Shown here: in pieces, positions 1-11,300 of the stretch | Position numbering within the stretch: the first letter of the stretch is position 1 | Layout of the letters: the number at the start of each line of letters is the position of its first letter | Assembly (NCBI GenBank): GCA_004835665.1 | Contig: RBKR01000027.1 | Location: 62,001-126,000 of the forward strand | Length of the DNA: 64,000 nt | Direction: 5' to 3' | Source of the DNA: Phoma sp. XZ068 | Taxonomy: Eukaryota > Ascomycota > Dothideomycetes > Pleosporales > Didymellaceae | Notes under the pieces: generated by a model | The model's database searches: none | What the model was told of the DNA's origin: nothing | The model's input: the letters and a program-made list of their open reading frames with translations, nothing else | Position numbers and translations under genes: made by a program

Positions 1-1
1 C

Positions 2-812
2 TATGTTCGTCAGTGTCTCTACACAGCTACCATCAACCAGCAGCCGCCTGATATAGATTTCTCATTGCAGCTGCACCCAACGCCCGGTTCCATGCAGGAC
101 TCCCATCCGCTGGCGCGCTTGAGATTAGAGACTGCGTGGACCAACCAAATGACATGGAACACGGCTCTGATTGTGAAATTCTGTTTCGAAACCGATCCTT
201 CGGGCGAACGCAACAACAAGCTTGCCCGATGGCATGAGCTTTGGGATCTTGTCCAAGCTTGGGCGAAGGACAGACCTCAAGGCTTCGATCCAATCTGGCA
301 AGGGCCGGCTAGCGAGGTCGAAGGGAGCTGCTTTCCACAGATATGGTTCACAGCTGACTGGCATGGTACGTTTTGGACCCTGCTATCCCATGATCCAGAC
401 TAATCACTTGTACAGCTGTGGCATATGGTTTATACCACTTCTCCTGCATCATGTTGCACAGCTTCGAGCCAGGACCACGATTCGCCATTCGTAGTGTTGG
501 GGGTCTATCGAATACAGACGTAAGTTGCTCCAAACCGAGGGGCAAGTTTTCCGCTAATCATATCAGCGTCAGATCTTAGAGCATGCACGCGCGATCTGTG
601 GTGCGTGTCGGAGCACACCTGAGACGGTGCAGCTTTCGATCATCCTATGCCACACCATCTTCGTCTGGGGACCCCTGGTAACAGACACACGAGAAAGAGA
701 CGAAGTTGTGCAGCTTCTTGAGGACTTTGAGAAAACACACGTTTGGTCGACTGCCTGGATCATCAAGGCTCTGAAGGCCGAGTGGGGCATAGGCCATGAG
801 TCATCCTCTTGA
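2..812 (+). CDS. Zn2Cys6 fungal transcription factor, C-terminal part (5' end outside window)
   Basis: Only the 3' part lies in the window; the frame is open from base 2. Exons 2-365, 416-519 and 567-812 give 237 codons. Introns 366-415 and 520-566 have GT/AG ends and CTAATC branch-like sites. The protein matches the C-terminal half of fungal Zn2Cys6 regulators: a CLYTATINQQPPDIDF stretch, ETAWTNQMTWNTALIVKFCF, a LARWHELWDLVQAW segment, then AICGAC and IILCHTIFVWGPL near the end. The DNA-binding cluster must lie upstream, outside the window. Its targets cannot be read from the sequence. It sits head-to-tail with a second Zn2Cys6 gene about 800 bases downstream. The family call is firm; the first visible base is not a start codon. 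Confidence 0.8.
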
Positions 813-1622
813 AAACCTTTACTTTGGTGATAACTCACAGAGGCGCAGTTTCCGTAATCGATACCCCATGTGAGGACGTCTATGTTGCGCTTGATGAGCA
901 CAGGGCAGAGCACGGGAAGCTGCAGCAGGAGATGAGAACCACTGCGGCTGATCTTCATCGCCACGAGCCGCACGAACGAAAGGTTGGAAATGTCCTTCCC
1001 TTCTTATGACTTGCGCTGCAATGAACGCTGACCTCACTGTGAAGACTCCAGAGCCCTGGCTCCAGCAATGCATCACATTCCCAGTCAAGTCAGAAGTCTC
1101 CTCGGTATCTGAGATTGCGAGGACAGGTTCACGAACCCCACGGGCGGGCGAGAGTGGTCGTGTGAATTTCTGGGATGATATGCAAATGCAGCTCAGTGAC
1201 TCTGTACAATAAAATAGTACAAAACTAGTTGAGAATGTGAATACTTGCTATCCAACCCATTCTAGCTCGATTCCAAAATTGGATGATAGTCCAATCTCAG
1301 CCAGACGGCTGTGTGCGTTTCTGATAGGCAGCAATTGTGCTTCCTGCAGGCGGACGCAGAAGAGGATTTGGTCGATTGTGAGCCATTTTAAACTCGGTAA
1401 CACGCATCTTTGCGCCGTGATGAAGGGCGCCCTTACCCTCCGCTTCCTTATCGGTATGCCTGCTGCTGGCCTGACTAGGCAAGCTTGAGCAGACTCTTTG
1501 CTCAGCGTCGTGTCACAGAGAGGCACTATAAGAGCCGCTGGATACTGAGGGCTTCGCACAGTAGCTGTCTCCAAACTCTTACGATCGTTGAAGACTTTCA
1601 CGCGCTAGCTCATCTCACTGAG
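813..1622. other. Intergenic region between two Zn2Cys6 genes
   Basis: Short open frames only, none with recognisable protein sequence. It should contain the 3' UTR of the upstream gene and the promoter of the regulator starting at 1623. No repeat or RNA gene was seen. Confidence 0.5.
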
Positions 1623-3464
1623 ATGGCTTCCACAACCGCTACGAACGCTCCTGCCGTCAGGCGAGCTTGCGATAGGTAGGTCTGCATTTTGTGGAATCCG
1701 GAGTTCGCAATCACTGAACCAAGCAAAAGCTGCCATCGAAGAAAGATCAAGTGCGTCAGTAGAGATGCCAGCATGTGTGAGAGTTGTGCAACCACAGGCC
1801 TTGCGTGCACGTATAACACTGTACCCCAGAAGAAGGGGCCGAAGGGGAAAAGGGCGAAAGTGTTGACTGAACTGCGCAACGAGCAACGAAACACTTTTCT
1901 GGGTTTAGGCTCTTTGCAAGAGCCCGATGACAGCATCCCATTTCTTCGCAACGCGCGTACGTCAGGTCTCATACCCCCAGTACTGCTCGAGCAATGCGTC
2001 GGCTTCTTTTTTGCCAGCATCTACCCACTACAGCCTATCTTGCAACAACAGCATGTACACGAGACCATCATGGCCATGGATGTGTCGGCCGAGGCGTGTT
2101 CCATGGTCCTTACATTCTGCGCCTATACTATGATACAGACAGACACAGAGGTTCCTTTTCGCCCCTTTGAGCGGTCTGAGGCGGTTCGCACGGGACGTGC
2201 TTTACTGGAGGAATCCTGCCGCCTCCAGGGTGTCCATGACTACCGCCAAAACCCAACGCACCGAACGATCCTCGCATCGTGGTTCTCTTACGTATGTTAC
2301 CTAGAACTAGGAGAATCGAATGCCATGTCGTGTCATCTTCGGGAAGCGACGACACAGGCGCTGCTGCTTGGGATGTATGACGAGGATACGTACAGGCTCG
2401 ATCCTCACGGTGCCCCTCAGAAGCGTGCACTGTATTGGCTGTTGTTTGTTGCGGAAAGGTAGCGACGTACGATATTCGAGCTGCAGGGTTTGTAGGTCTG
2501 ACAGCCTCCAGAACGAACGGCATTCAACAACGCCTCCCGATAACGCTTCCCGCGACCATCCACGCACCCTCGCCAAGTGGCCTTCATCCCAGTCAGACAG
2601 GGCTTGCGCGCATGGTCAAACTGTACAAGGGCATTGACGGCACATTCATCGACCTCTGGAACGGAGTCCGACGTCAAGCGGACCCATCGTGGGTACGTGG
2701 ACTGCAAATGAGCCTCCTCGACTTGGCTCCCAATTACACTAAATGTACCGAAGGGCAAACAGTCGAGATTCTAGTCACCCAGCACTGGCTGCGGACAGTA
2801 ATCTGGCAACTGTGCTCTTCTCGAGGGCTCATAAGCAGCCTCACCAATGAGTCGGTATTGTTCTTATCCCCAAGCTGCATCGCCAAGGACCTTAAGATCG
2901 CCTGGGAGGGATCGTCGCAGCTTGCCATGCAGGCTCGCAGCGGTAGTCTGGTGAGTCTCGTTGTAGATCAGTCTGATATCCACCGTGGTTTCAGCCTTCC
3001 TGTGCCTCTATCCTGCTCAGGCTCATCCTGATAACGACCTAGGTCATGGGTGGCATTGCCGATTCGTTAATAACATGCTTCCCTCTAGTCGCGTCCGTCG
3101 ATCTGTAGACTGACTCGTCCATCAGGCTAGGAAACTCTTCGATGTCGCTTGCTGCCTAGTTGATGTCGTCGCTCGTCGATTCTCTCAGCTGCACACAGAC
3201 GCATCTGGCTTCCAAGAATGCATCGTTTGCCTGCTGACGTTGGCTCGGGTCCTTGGTGACGGGGAGTCCCAATTCCTGCCGCTTCTTCACGCCAAAGTAC
3301 AAGAAGTCGTTCCCGACGTTCTCGCTGTCTGGCTGTTAGATACCTTCCAGAAGAACTCCATGACTCCAACCGACTTTCAGGCTAGTGGATGGGACATGCT
3401 GCATCGAATTGTGAACGTCGACGGCAACGGGCAAGAGTATCTAGTGTGTGATCTTGACGTCTGA
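1623..3464 (+). CDS. Zn2Cys6 transcription factor with fungal-specific regulatory domain
   Basis: Predicted nuclear DNA-binding regulator. Exons 1623-1675, 1730-2458, 2512-2950 and 3126-3464 give 519 residues. The first intron splits the zinc cluster: ACDS before it, CHRRKIKC then CESC and GLACTY after it, so all six cysteines are present near residues 17-45. A basic GPKGKR linker follows. The middle domain shows PVLLEQCVGFFFASIYPLQPI and RALYWLLFVAER, rejoined across intron 2 to RTNGIQQRLPITL, a typical motif of the fungal-specific regulatory domain. WQLCSSRGLISS and KLFDVACCLVDVV occur toward the C-terminus. Intron 3 (175 bases) is long and might hide a small extra exon, although the direct join keeps phase. 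Regulated genes are unknown; the neighbours are another regulator and a P450. Confidence 0.8.
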
Positions 3465-4430
3465 GTAAAATGTGCTCAGTTGTCTTGTCGTGCTTCACAG
3501 TAGCTCGTAGAAGTTGCAAGTCCTGATTGTCTGGAACTTATGGGAAAATTGGGTTGATCCAGATACTCCGAATTCTCAAGCAAGCAACTTTGCTAGATTC
3601 AACAATAAAAATCATGTCATCCAGGTCGAATGTGCGGGCACATCCCGTCGCATAATATGATGGAATTATGCTTTCCCTTTCAGTACGAGCCGCCTGAGTA
3701 TCATCAGAGAAACCGCCGGTAAGGCCAAGAATGGTTGCATCTTTATCTGTGGTTCTGATACAACAGATGCTGGTCGTCGATCCTCAATAGGCTCAGAAAT
3801 TGCGGTCGCAAAGGAGTCTTTGCGTGATTGGTCGTGGAAGCGCGCTGATGTGCTCGAGGCAGCGGCAGCCCAGCCCAGCCCAGCTCAGCAAGGGTCAGAC
3901 TCGCCACATGCAAGCACGCGCAGGCGCCAGGCGGCTATCAGCCGTAGTCCTTCAGCCACCATTTCAGCCTTCCGATCGTGTAGCGGACGTCGCGCAACGT
4001 ACGCCCTACCAGGCTCGAGCGCAGCATGTATGGCCGCTGCTGAAGAGTCTGCGCGTTGTAAGCTCCGGGGTTCGGAGAGGTGCTAGCAATGTTGGTCTGC
4101 ACTTACTGAAGGCGAGGCCAACAAAGTTGCCATGGAGAACCATTGCTCCGCTCGCAACATGGGTAGCGTCAAAGCGGGACCCCCTGGCGGATCTGCGCCT
4201 CGCTGGTTCGCCCGCCTTCCCGCTGTGCAGGTGAATGTTGTGGCCGCGAGGGGAGCTCCATAGCGTGAGCTGCGGACGAAGTTGCAGGTAGCCGACAGTG
4301 CACTGGTGGACGACACTACGGCTGTAGCCTGCCCGAGGTCCCTCAGCTGAGTCGCCTGAGCCACGGCCCTGCAGCTATGGCTTGCATTGGCCAAGCAGGG
4401 CGTACTGGACGCTATGAAGGCCGCGAGCGG
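3465..4430. other. Gene-poor stretch, no recognised gene
   Basis: No convincing coding sequence on either strand. Around 3860-3900 there is a short run of CAGCC/CAGCT repeats, and 3900-4380 is GC-rich with overlapping open frames on both strands that match nothing I recognise. Confidence 0.4.
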
Positions 4431-4490
4431 TGTTCTGGCAGCTGTGTTCTTCGCAAGGGCTCGTTGGTAGTTTGATTAGCGACCGATATC
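4431..4490 (+). pseudogene. Short relic of a fungal transcription factor
   Basis: The peptide FWQLCSSQGLVGSLI is encoded here. It resembles IWQLCSSRGLISSLT in the intact regulator at 1623-3464 (about 2800-2850), and the DNA is visibly similar over some 50 bases. Flanking sequence shows stops and no further similarity. The simplest reading is a decayed fragment of a related Zn2Cys6 gene. The match is short, and the motif is conserved in the whole family. Confidence 0.3.
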
Positions 4491-6444
4491 ATGCCTCTAC
4501 AGCTTCCTCTGGCGATATCGCGGCGTTGAGATATTGGGGGTGCATGATTAGATGGTTATGGTGTCAGGATGCGCGTTACGAGCGCACATATGAGTCTGTT
4601 AATATGTATGTACATAGGTGTGTGATCTAAGCTTGAAAGTAGCCGGGCGAATTATTCATGCTTGCAGACACAGTCATGCGACGAGTTTGTTAGGGTTAAC
4701 TTACATGTCAAGTTCCTTGGTGATACGCGCAACAAATGGTTCTGCTAAGTCTGATTCTAGTGGGTCTTCTCACCATGGATACTCACCACTGTATGTTAAG
4801 AACCTCCCTGTCTCAGCATCTCTTTCTCCGTTTAGTATCTTCACTATAGGTCTTGCACCATCGCTGGTTGGCTTCGCTCCGTTCGCGACCTTGTTGCGAG
4901 GAGTGAAGTTGTCTGGCTTCTATCTACGACTATGTACAATTCGTCTCTAGAAGTGACGTGTTTGCCTGTGTCTGTGTTCCACAAATTGCCTTCCTGTGTG
5001 TATGCCGTACTCGAAGCCTCGTGTGTAGCGTTGTTCAAGGCTCGTAGAGGCACGGTTGCCTCATGCTTTGCGACCGCAGTACATTCAATCTCCCCCTAGC
5101 GTTCAGCTGTCGTGTGTGTAGCTTGCCCTCGTGCCCTCAGGGCTTGGAATATGTTCACCGATCTCCGATTTCAAGTGTTACGATGCCGTCCACTAGGTTC
5201 CTATGTGGCCGTGTTGTGTGCTGTGACCTGCCGCCAGGCGCAGCGGCAGCTGCATTTCGTCGTAACGCGGCTTCACAAGAGCGATGCTCCGTTCGTGCGT
5301 GCCGTCGAGCTTACTGAGCATGAGTGCTTCGCGCAGATCTCCTCAGACCTTGTCGGTTGTGTCGAAGGGGCACAACTCCCTCAACACGTGGGGCGACAGT
5401 GGGCGAGGCTGTCTGGTGATCTGTAAGTAGCATGCTGAGTGTCTGTGAAGTGGTTCGCGCGAGATGTGACGCTGTTCAGCCTGAGGGTTCGTCGATACGG
5501 GATGTCGCGAACATTATCGGCTAGTGAGAGAGTCTGTCGGTGACTGTGTTGTATACTGTGACTCTTACGCTTAAAAGGCGTTTGGGCTCTGTCGTCGCGT
5601 CCCGCGTTGCTGTGTTGCAGTTAAATAACTGCTGCTGCTTTCAGTGGACGTGTCATGTTGAGTAGCGCTTCTGTTCAAGAAGCCCCTGGGGTCTTCTCCA
5701 GTTCACGTTCCCTACCTTGTGCAGCTTCTTGTTCTGCCTCATAAACATCAGAGGCGCATCTGCCTTTGATGAAGGGCTCTACCACTTCGTGGCACCGTGC
5801 CAATCAAGACAGTGCGCATACAGAGGCAAGACCTCCTATCTGCCCTGCATCTTCGCCTTCTCCGTCGTGGAGACAGTGGAAGTCTTGAGACGAAACACCA
5901 TATGTAAGGCGGCAAGGGAGACCTGTCTGAGCGGAGAAACGAAGTTCAAACTTGTCTGCGTGCCACGCATGCCGTCTCTCGGCTAAGGAACCTGAATAGC
6001 ACGATAGCGCGATAGCTTTTGTCAGGAAGGACATAACGCGTCTGGGAAGGGTGCAGGTGGGCAAGATGGAGGCGGGGCTGGCTGCAGAGGTAAGCGCTTG
6101 CCGGCCAGTCAGGTGTCAGCTCTAGCAGACGCTTGCGCGTGTTAATTGCATTGGTCCAAAGAAGTGGAATTTTCGCTTTGCCTATTTCAGCACTCAGTAT
6201 GCCGTATCGCGGTGTGATGCCAGATGACTAATGCATCAAGCGCGATTGGCTCAAGAGAAAGTATGCGGTAATGTCGGAGACCTCCGAACCCCCTGGACCT
6301 TTGGTGCTTACGCCAAGCCAATCTACCCTGCACTCAGATTTCTGTAATCAGTGCTAAATTTATGCGCCCTCTTTGCCCAAATCCCGCACCACCACTACCG
6401 GATACGGTAGAATTAACGACTTTTGTGGTGAACGGCCAGGAGAC
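4491..6444. other. Long stretch without a recognisable gene
   Basis: Open frames at 4618-4950, 5063-5426 and 5717-5986 have no recognised motif and lack support from splicing or similarity. A degenerate mobile element is possible, but no terminal repeats, polymerase or transposase motifs could be found by eye. Confidence 0.35.
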
Positions 6445-6545
6445 AACAAGGCTTCCCGTTCGCTCAGCCCTATTTAAGCAACGTACCGGTGGATTAGTAG
6501 TTAGGTGGGTGACCACTAGCGAATACCCACTGTTGTATGTTTTTT
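6445..6545 (+). pseudogene. 5'-truncated 5S rRNA copy with T-run
   Basis: Bases 6445-6540 are identical to the last three quarters of the 5S rRNA gene at 26371-26489. They include the internal promoter region and the TTAGTAGTTAGGTGGGTGAC core, and a run of six T follows. The first 20-odd bases of 5S are replaced by unrelated sequence (GTGGTGAACGGCCAGG), so the ACATACGAC arm that closes helix I is missing. A functional 5S rRNA cannot form. It is either a truncated pseudogene or a 5S-derived short element. Confidence 0.8.
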
Positions 6546-6667
6546 GCCATCTCTTTTGCTCTAGTTGTCGTTGGTTGTAAGTGAATGAAGTCTTCGTTTG
6601 ACTCAAGTATGTTTTTGTCTGTGTGAGGAAGGCTAAATGTCGACGGTTATATGCATAGCCGTTGGAG

Positions 6668-8299
6668 TTATGTTGCCCATTGGATGGGCTTCAGTTTCAG
6701 CTTCATCCCGTTCACCGGCTTGCTTGTGATCGTGCCGCCAACAATAATTTCCTCGTTTGGATCGGCCATCTCCATTTCGAAGTGGCCCACAAACGCTGCA
6801 AGCAGTGCTCTCAGTTCAGCTCGAGCGAAGCGTTCGCCAATACAGCTGCGTGGCCCATGTAGGAACGTCAAGAAGGCGAAGTTGCTATCTGCACCACCAT
6901 TCATCGTTGCTCGTCCAGTTGCCTTGTCAATCCAGCGGGTTGGAACGAAGTCTTCAGCATCATCGCCCCAAAGTTGTGGATTGCGGTTGATGGCCCATGG
7001 TACGACGAAGACCATAGTGCCCTTGGGGATAAAGATACCTGTCACGGTGGTGTCGCGGATTGAGAGGCGTGCCGTTACTGGGATAGTGGGGTATAAACGG
7101 AGGACTTCGTTACAAACACCGTTTAGGTAAGGCATGCTTTCTAGCAGGCCAGCAATGTCGAAGTTGGGATCAGAAAGAATCTGCGGATCCGGGATATATT
7201 GTTTAATCTCGGAGCGTAGTCGATCTTGGGTGACTGGGTGCTTCGAGAGAAGATGGGATGCCCAGGTCAAAGCTGAAGAAGTCGTTTCGTGACCAGCAGC
7301 CAAGAACGTCAAGAGTTGGTCGACCAGATTTTCGTCTGAAAAATTGTTGCTCCGGATCATGCTTGACAGGATGTCCCGACTCTCCTCGCTCTCACTCTTC
7401 ATCTTCGACTTTCGGTCCAAAACAAAGTCCGTGCAGATCCTCTTCAAGTTCCCAGTCGTTATCTTGACTCTATCATTCAGCTTCCATGGCAGCATGGCGA
7501 TCAATCGCGGTGGGAAGATCAAGTGACAAATGAAGTATATCGCTTTCTCAGACGTAGGCTCCAGAATCTCTTCGTAGTTCCTGACGAGCTCGTCTTCGGT
7601 GCTTCGCAATGATGCGATGTCGCGGCCAAGGCCCGCAAGTCCAATGATGTCAAGCGTTACTTGGGTCGAGTAGTGGCCAATCTCGAGTATCTTCAATGCA
7701 TCGTCTGCTAAGGAAGCTCTAATTGCGTTACAAAACTCGATTGACTTCGACCAGAAAACAGGGTACAACTCCTTGATATGGCGAAAGTGAAAAGAGGGCA
7801 TGATGTGCTTGCGGTGGTGCTTGTGCTCCTCACCTTCGGTCATTAACAAGCCGTCGCCCAGGAACTTCCGCAAAAATGCACGCGACCATGGCGGTTTCTC
7901 GAAGTCGTAGCTCTTGTTGACAAGAACGTCTGCTAAGGCCGCAGGACTAGTCACGATGACTCTGTCGGTATGAAAGAAGCCCAGCGTTCGGATGATGCCA
8001 TCGTTGGGTGTTGTCTTCATGAGTTTGAGATGTGGCTGCCCCGGGGGACGCTGAAACATGATGATAGCATGTCCGATGAATGGCTTAAAGCCGCTTGCTC
8101 GCGGTAGGTGTCGGAGGGGACTCAAGAAAAACGGATACAGTATAAGCTTGTAGATGCTGTAAAGCAGAAAATTAAATGTCAAGGTCGCGAGGAAGACTGA
8201 TGTCAGTGTACCCTTTGTAAAGAAGCTGGGAAGAAGATAGAAGGCAAGTACTGATTCTGGTACAGCTGCCAGCGCGACATTCGCAGGTGTGACCTCCAT
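6668..8299 (-). CDS. Cytochrome P450 monooxygenase
   Basis: Intronless 543-residue P450. The N-terminus carries hydrophobic segments (FLATLTFNFLLYSIYKLILY) expected to anchor it in the endoplasmic reticulum. Visible hallmarks are the I-helix AAGHETTSSALTW near residue 340, the K-helix EVLRLYPTIP near 400, and the heme motif FLHGPRSCIGERFA with the axial cysteine near residue 486. The HKHHRKHIMPSF stretch is like fungal CYP4/CYP52-clan enzymes. Substrate and CYP family cannot be assigned from this. It is the only enzyme gene in the left 18 kb, flanked by regulators and gene-poor DNA. The ATG at 8299 directly follows a duplicated 20-base element (8301-8340) in the leader. Confidence 0.92.
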   Translation of the reverse strand: MEVTPANVALAAVPESVLAFYLLPSFFTKGTLTSVFLATLTFNFLLYSIYKLILYPFFLSPLRHLPRASGFKPFIGHAIIMFQRPPGQPHLKLMKTTPNDGIIRTLGFFHTDRVIVTSPAALADVLVNKSYDFEKPPWSRAFLRKFLGDGLLMTEGEEHKHHRKHIMPSFHFRHIKELYPVFWSKSIEFCNAIRASLADDALKILEIGHYSTQVTLDIIGLAGLGRDIASLRSTEDELVRNYEEILEPTSEKAIYFICHLIFPPRLIAMLPWKLNDRVKITTGNLKRICTDFVLDRKSKMKSESEESRDILSSMIRSNNFSDENLVDQLLTFLAAGHETTSSALTWASHLLSKHPVTQDRLRSEIKQYIPDPQILSDPNFDIAGLLESMPYLNGVCNEVLRLYPTIPVTARLSIRDTTVTGIFIPKGTMVFVVPWAINRNPQLWGDDAEDFVPTRWIDKATGRATMNGGADSNFAFLTFLHGPRSCIGERFARAELRALLAAFVGHFEMEMADPNEEIIVGGTITSKPVNGMKLKLKPIQWAT

Positions 8300-8300
8300 T

Positions 8301-8340
8301 GCGGTGGTGTGAATGCTAATGCGGTGATGTGAATGCTAAT
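8301..8340. repeat. Tandem duplication of a 20-base element in the P450 leader
   Basis: Two copies of a 20-base unit, 8301-8320 and 8321-8340, differ at one base. They lie immediately upstream of the P450 start codon on the minus strand. Confidence 0.85.
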
Positions 8341-11300
8341 GCGGGACCAGCGTTGCGATTTCAAGCTTAGACGAGAGCTTTCCATTATATGGTCAACTTT
8401 CGTGTGCCCTAGGAGTAGTTGACGCAAGCAGGAAGGGTTGTGGTTTCGCGTAGCTTGTGATGTTGATCGTAAGCAGCCTCGGTTGAACGAAGGTCTACGA
8501 CGAATAACGTCACGGAATGGCGCTGTTCCGACTGTCCAAATAAGGCAGTGGCTGCGATCTTCAGCGTATACCCTGTCCTTTGCTCCTCCTCGCCCCGCAA
8601 CACAAGAACCTGGGGTAGAGATGTCATTCTGTTGGTATTGATGGCAGTCCGAGTGGAGGCAATCGCGCTAAGTTGACACCAAGCTCTTTCAAGCAAGGGC
8701 CGAGGTCCAATCTGAATGCATGTGTCGAGTCCTTCCCCTTTACTATTTTTGCTCTTGTACAATCATTCACGCAGGCACCTACTTACTGTTCGATGAAATT
8801 CGCTTGACAGTATTGGCTGCGCATGCGATGATTTTGCAAAACCTGTTTTGTACTGTCTTGCGAGTTTAGGCAGCAGCGAAGCACTCACGATACCACCTTC
8901 CTTCAGCTGTCGAACGTTGCACGTAATATTTGATGGGCTCTGATCGATCGTACGCATCGGCATAAAAACATCGCCATGATACTCTTCGAGAGGCACCGAA
9001 GCGGTCATGTCACATATTATTCCTACGGGTATACCAAGCCTACGATCTCGTCCAATGGAAACGCAATGTATCAAAAGGGGAGTCGTTTTCATTTGTGATT
9101 GTTGGCAGTGTGTGATTAGTAACGTCATTTGGATTGCCTTCGTTGTTTATTTTGATGAAGACATAAGTAGGAAATGTTATATCCAGCATTTCTGATCCAA
9201 TTCACCTGTGGGTGCGAGTAAGTTAAGAGTGGCCTGATAACTGAACGTTGTACAAGTCCCAGTGTTGCCAACAAAGCAAAAAGCCAGGGAGTTCTCTTTT
9301 GAGGCATTGCCAAGTGCATGACAAGAGGCGGAAAGGCTTGTGTTTTTCTGTCAACCATTCCACAAGTCAAGTCATCAAGTCGAGTTGAACGCCGTGCTAG
9401 TATGAGGTCTGGCCCCATAATGATGATATTCATCGATTGAAAACCCCATTGTCCATCTTTCACCTATCTCATTCAACAACCCATCATGTTTCCGTTATGC
9501 GTTGACGGAGCACTTCAATATTTCCAGAAAGACCATGTAGTCCGTAGTTCAATCAAGAGCCGACCAACGCGACATGTTGCTAATCTGGGTAGGAATTGTA
9601 AGCTCGAGCCGCCTCCTCCGCCTGTGATCGATGTTGTTGAGAGACCAAGGGTTGCTCATGTAAAGAGCACCCCAAGTGGGCGAGCTCTGCTGGTGAAGCT
9701 GGAGTTCAGTTGCCATGCTACCCAACATCTCGTTCGCCGAGACGTGATGGTCATATAGCACGTGAGACGAGTACCAGCAATGATCACACCTGCTGTTCGA
9801 AATTCCCCAGGGACTAGTTATCGCTGTAGTTATCGGTGATTGCGCCCTTCGAACAACAAGCTGTGAGATTTATTTCCGCCGTTTGAAGGCTTGGTAAGCA
9901 TGAGGTGCTTTTTTCATGACATGCTCAACGCTGCAATACACATACTTCACACGTTAAGGGTGGCCTCTTCGTAACATCTTGCGACTTGAATACTTGCTTG
10001 TTTTGTGAATTCAGCCTTGCGTCCTTGAGGATGAAAGCGGATCAGATTCTCCACTTGTGATGTGTCTACACAACAGCAGACTGTATCCCATTGGTGGACG
10101 CCAATCCTTGCTGATTAGATCACTGCATCTCAGGATTTAAATGGATTTAAAGTTCGCGTGGTGGGAAAGGGCAGACAGTATGCTGGCCATGGCATCGGCT
10201 AATATGAGGTGACGGGCTGAATCGTGGGAATACCTCCAGTCGGCTTCACTAAACGAATATATCGAGATGCTATCCATAGCTATCCAATTGACCACTCATC
10301 GTAAGAGAAGCATTACGTTGTTTTGGAACGCGTGGACCCGGCAATGCTGCATGAGATCTGCATGGGAGCGCCACGAACCAGAAAAGACGCCCTCGGGTTT
10401 CGAGACCGTTCCACTTGAAGCAACCGCTATATTCTCGAGCAGATCTTGCATAATTGTCTGAGCACGTGATTCTGCGAGCGGAGAACAAGGAATTATTTCA
10501 AGTGAGATAGAAGCACTTTACCACAGTCTCGACTAGAGAATCTCGTAACAAAAGGAAAAGTGATTCTGAATCGTATCAATAACGGCACAAGGCCCTGGGA
10601 TACCACCTTTCCTGGTTCGTACCGAAGAACGTTGACAGTAACAGCTGTCATGTCGCTGCAGAGACGCCTTATGTCGTGCTATCCAACGCGATGTTTGCAG
10701 TTAAAGCTGCGTGGCTACTGAAGCTGACGCAGTTGAGGATCAAACCATCGCCCGTGGTTGGCCCTTGGATTTCCGGGCGCGGGACTCCGCAAACACCATG
10801 TCGCGTGCGGGTCAAATGAGCCGAGTGAAAGCTTGCTAGCGTTGGGAGTAATTGGTTCGGTGATCAAAACCGGTCTCAACGTGCCGATGGCCATGGGCAA
10901 GTTTACAAAACCGGTATTTAAGTTAGCCACATCGAACGTCCCAAGCGAAGACTGTCTACGACTGCTGTCTATCGTCGAAGTGGTGTTCTCAGCCTGTTCT
11001 CACCTTAATAAGTGCACTCCAGGGCTTCAAACATGTTCTATGAAGCTTCATCCAGCAGCAGGTGGTGCGTCCCCAGGCACCTTGCCCTCGCAACGGGGTA
11101 TGGCCCAGGAACGGTAGGTTGGTATTGGCATCCACTACAGAAGAATGCGGTGTACCCAATCACAAGTCTGTTTCGAACCAGTCATGCGGTTATGTATTAG
11201 CGTAGGATGATCCAATATCGTCGCCACAGCGCGCAACTCACACGCCCCTCAGGCGCACGTCGATTGCGAACTTTCAGACAGATGGGCGAAACGATAACCA

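Noticed and set aside
4692..4699. TTAGGG as a telomere-like motif
   Set aside because: A single copy only; no array is present.
6668..8299. The P450 and nearby regulators as a secondary-metabolite cluster
   Set aside because: There is no backbone synthase, transporter or other tailoring gene in the window.
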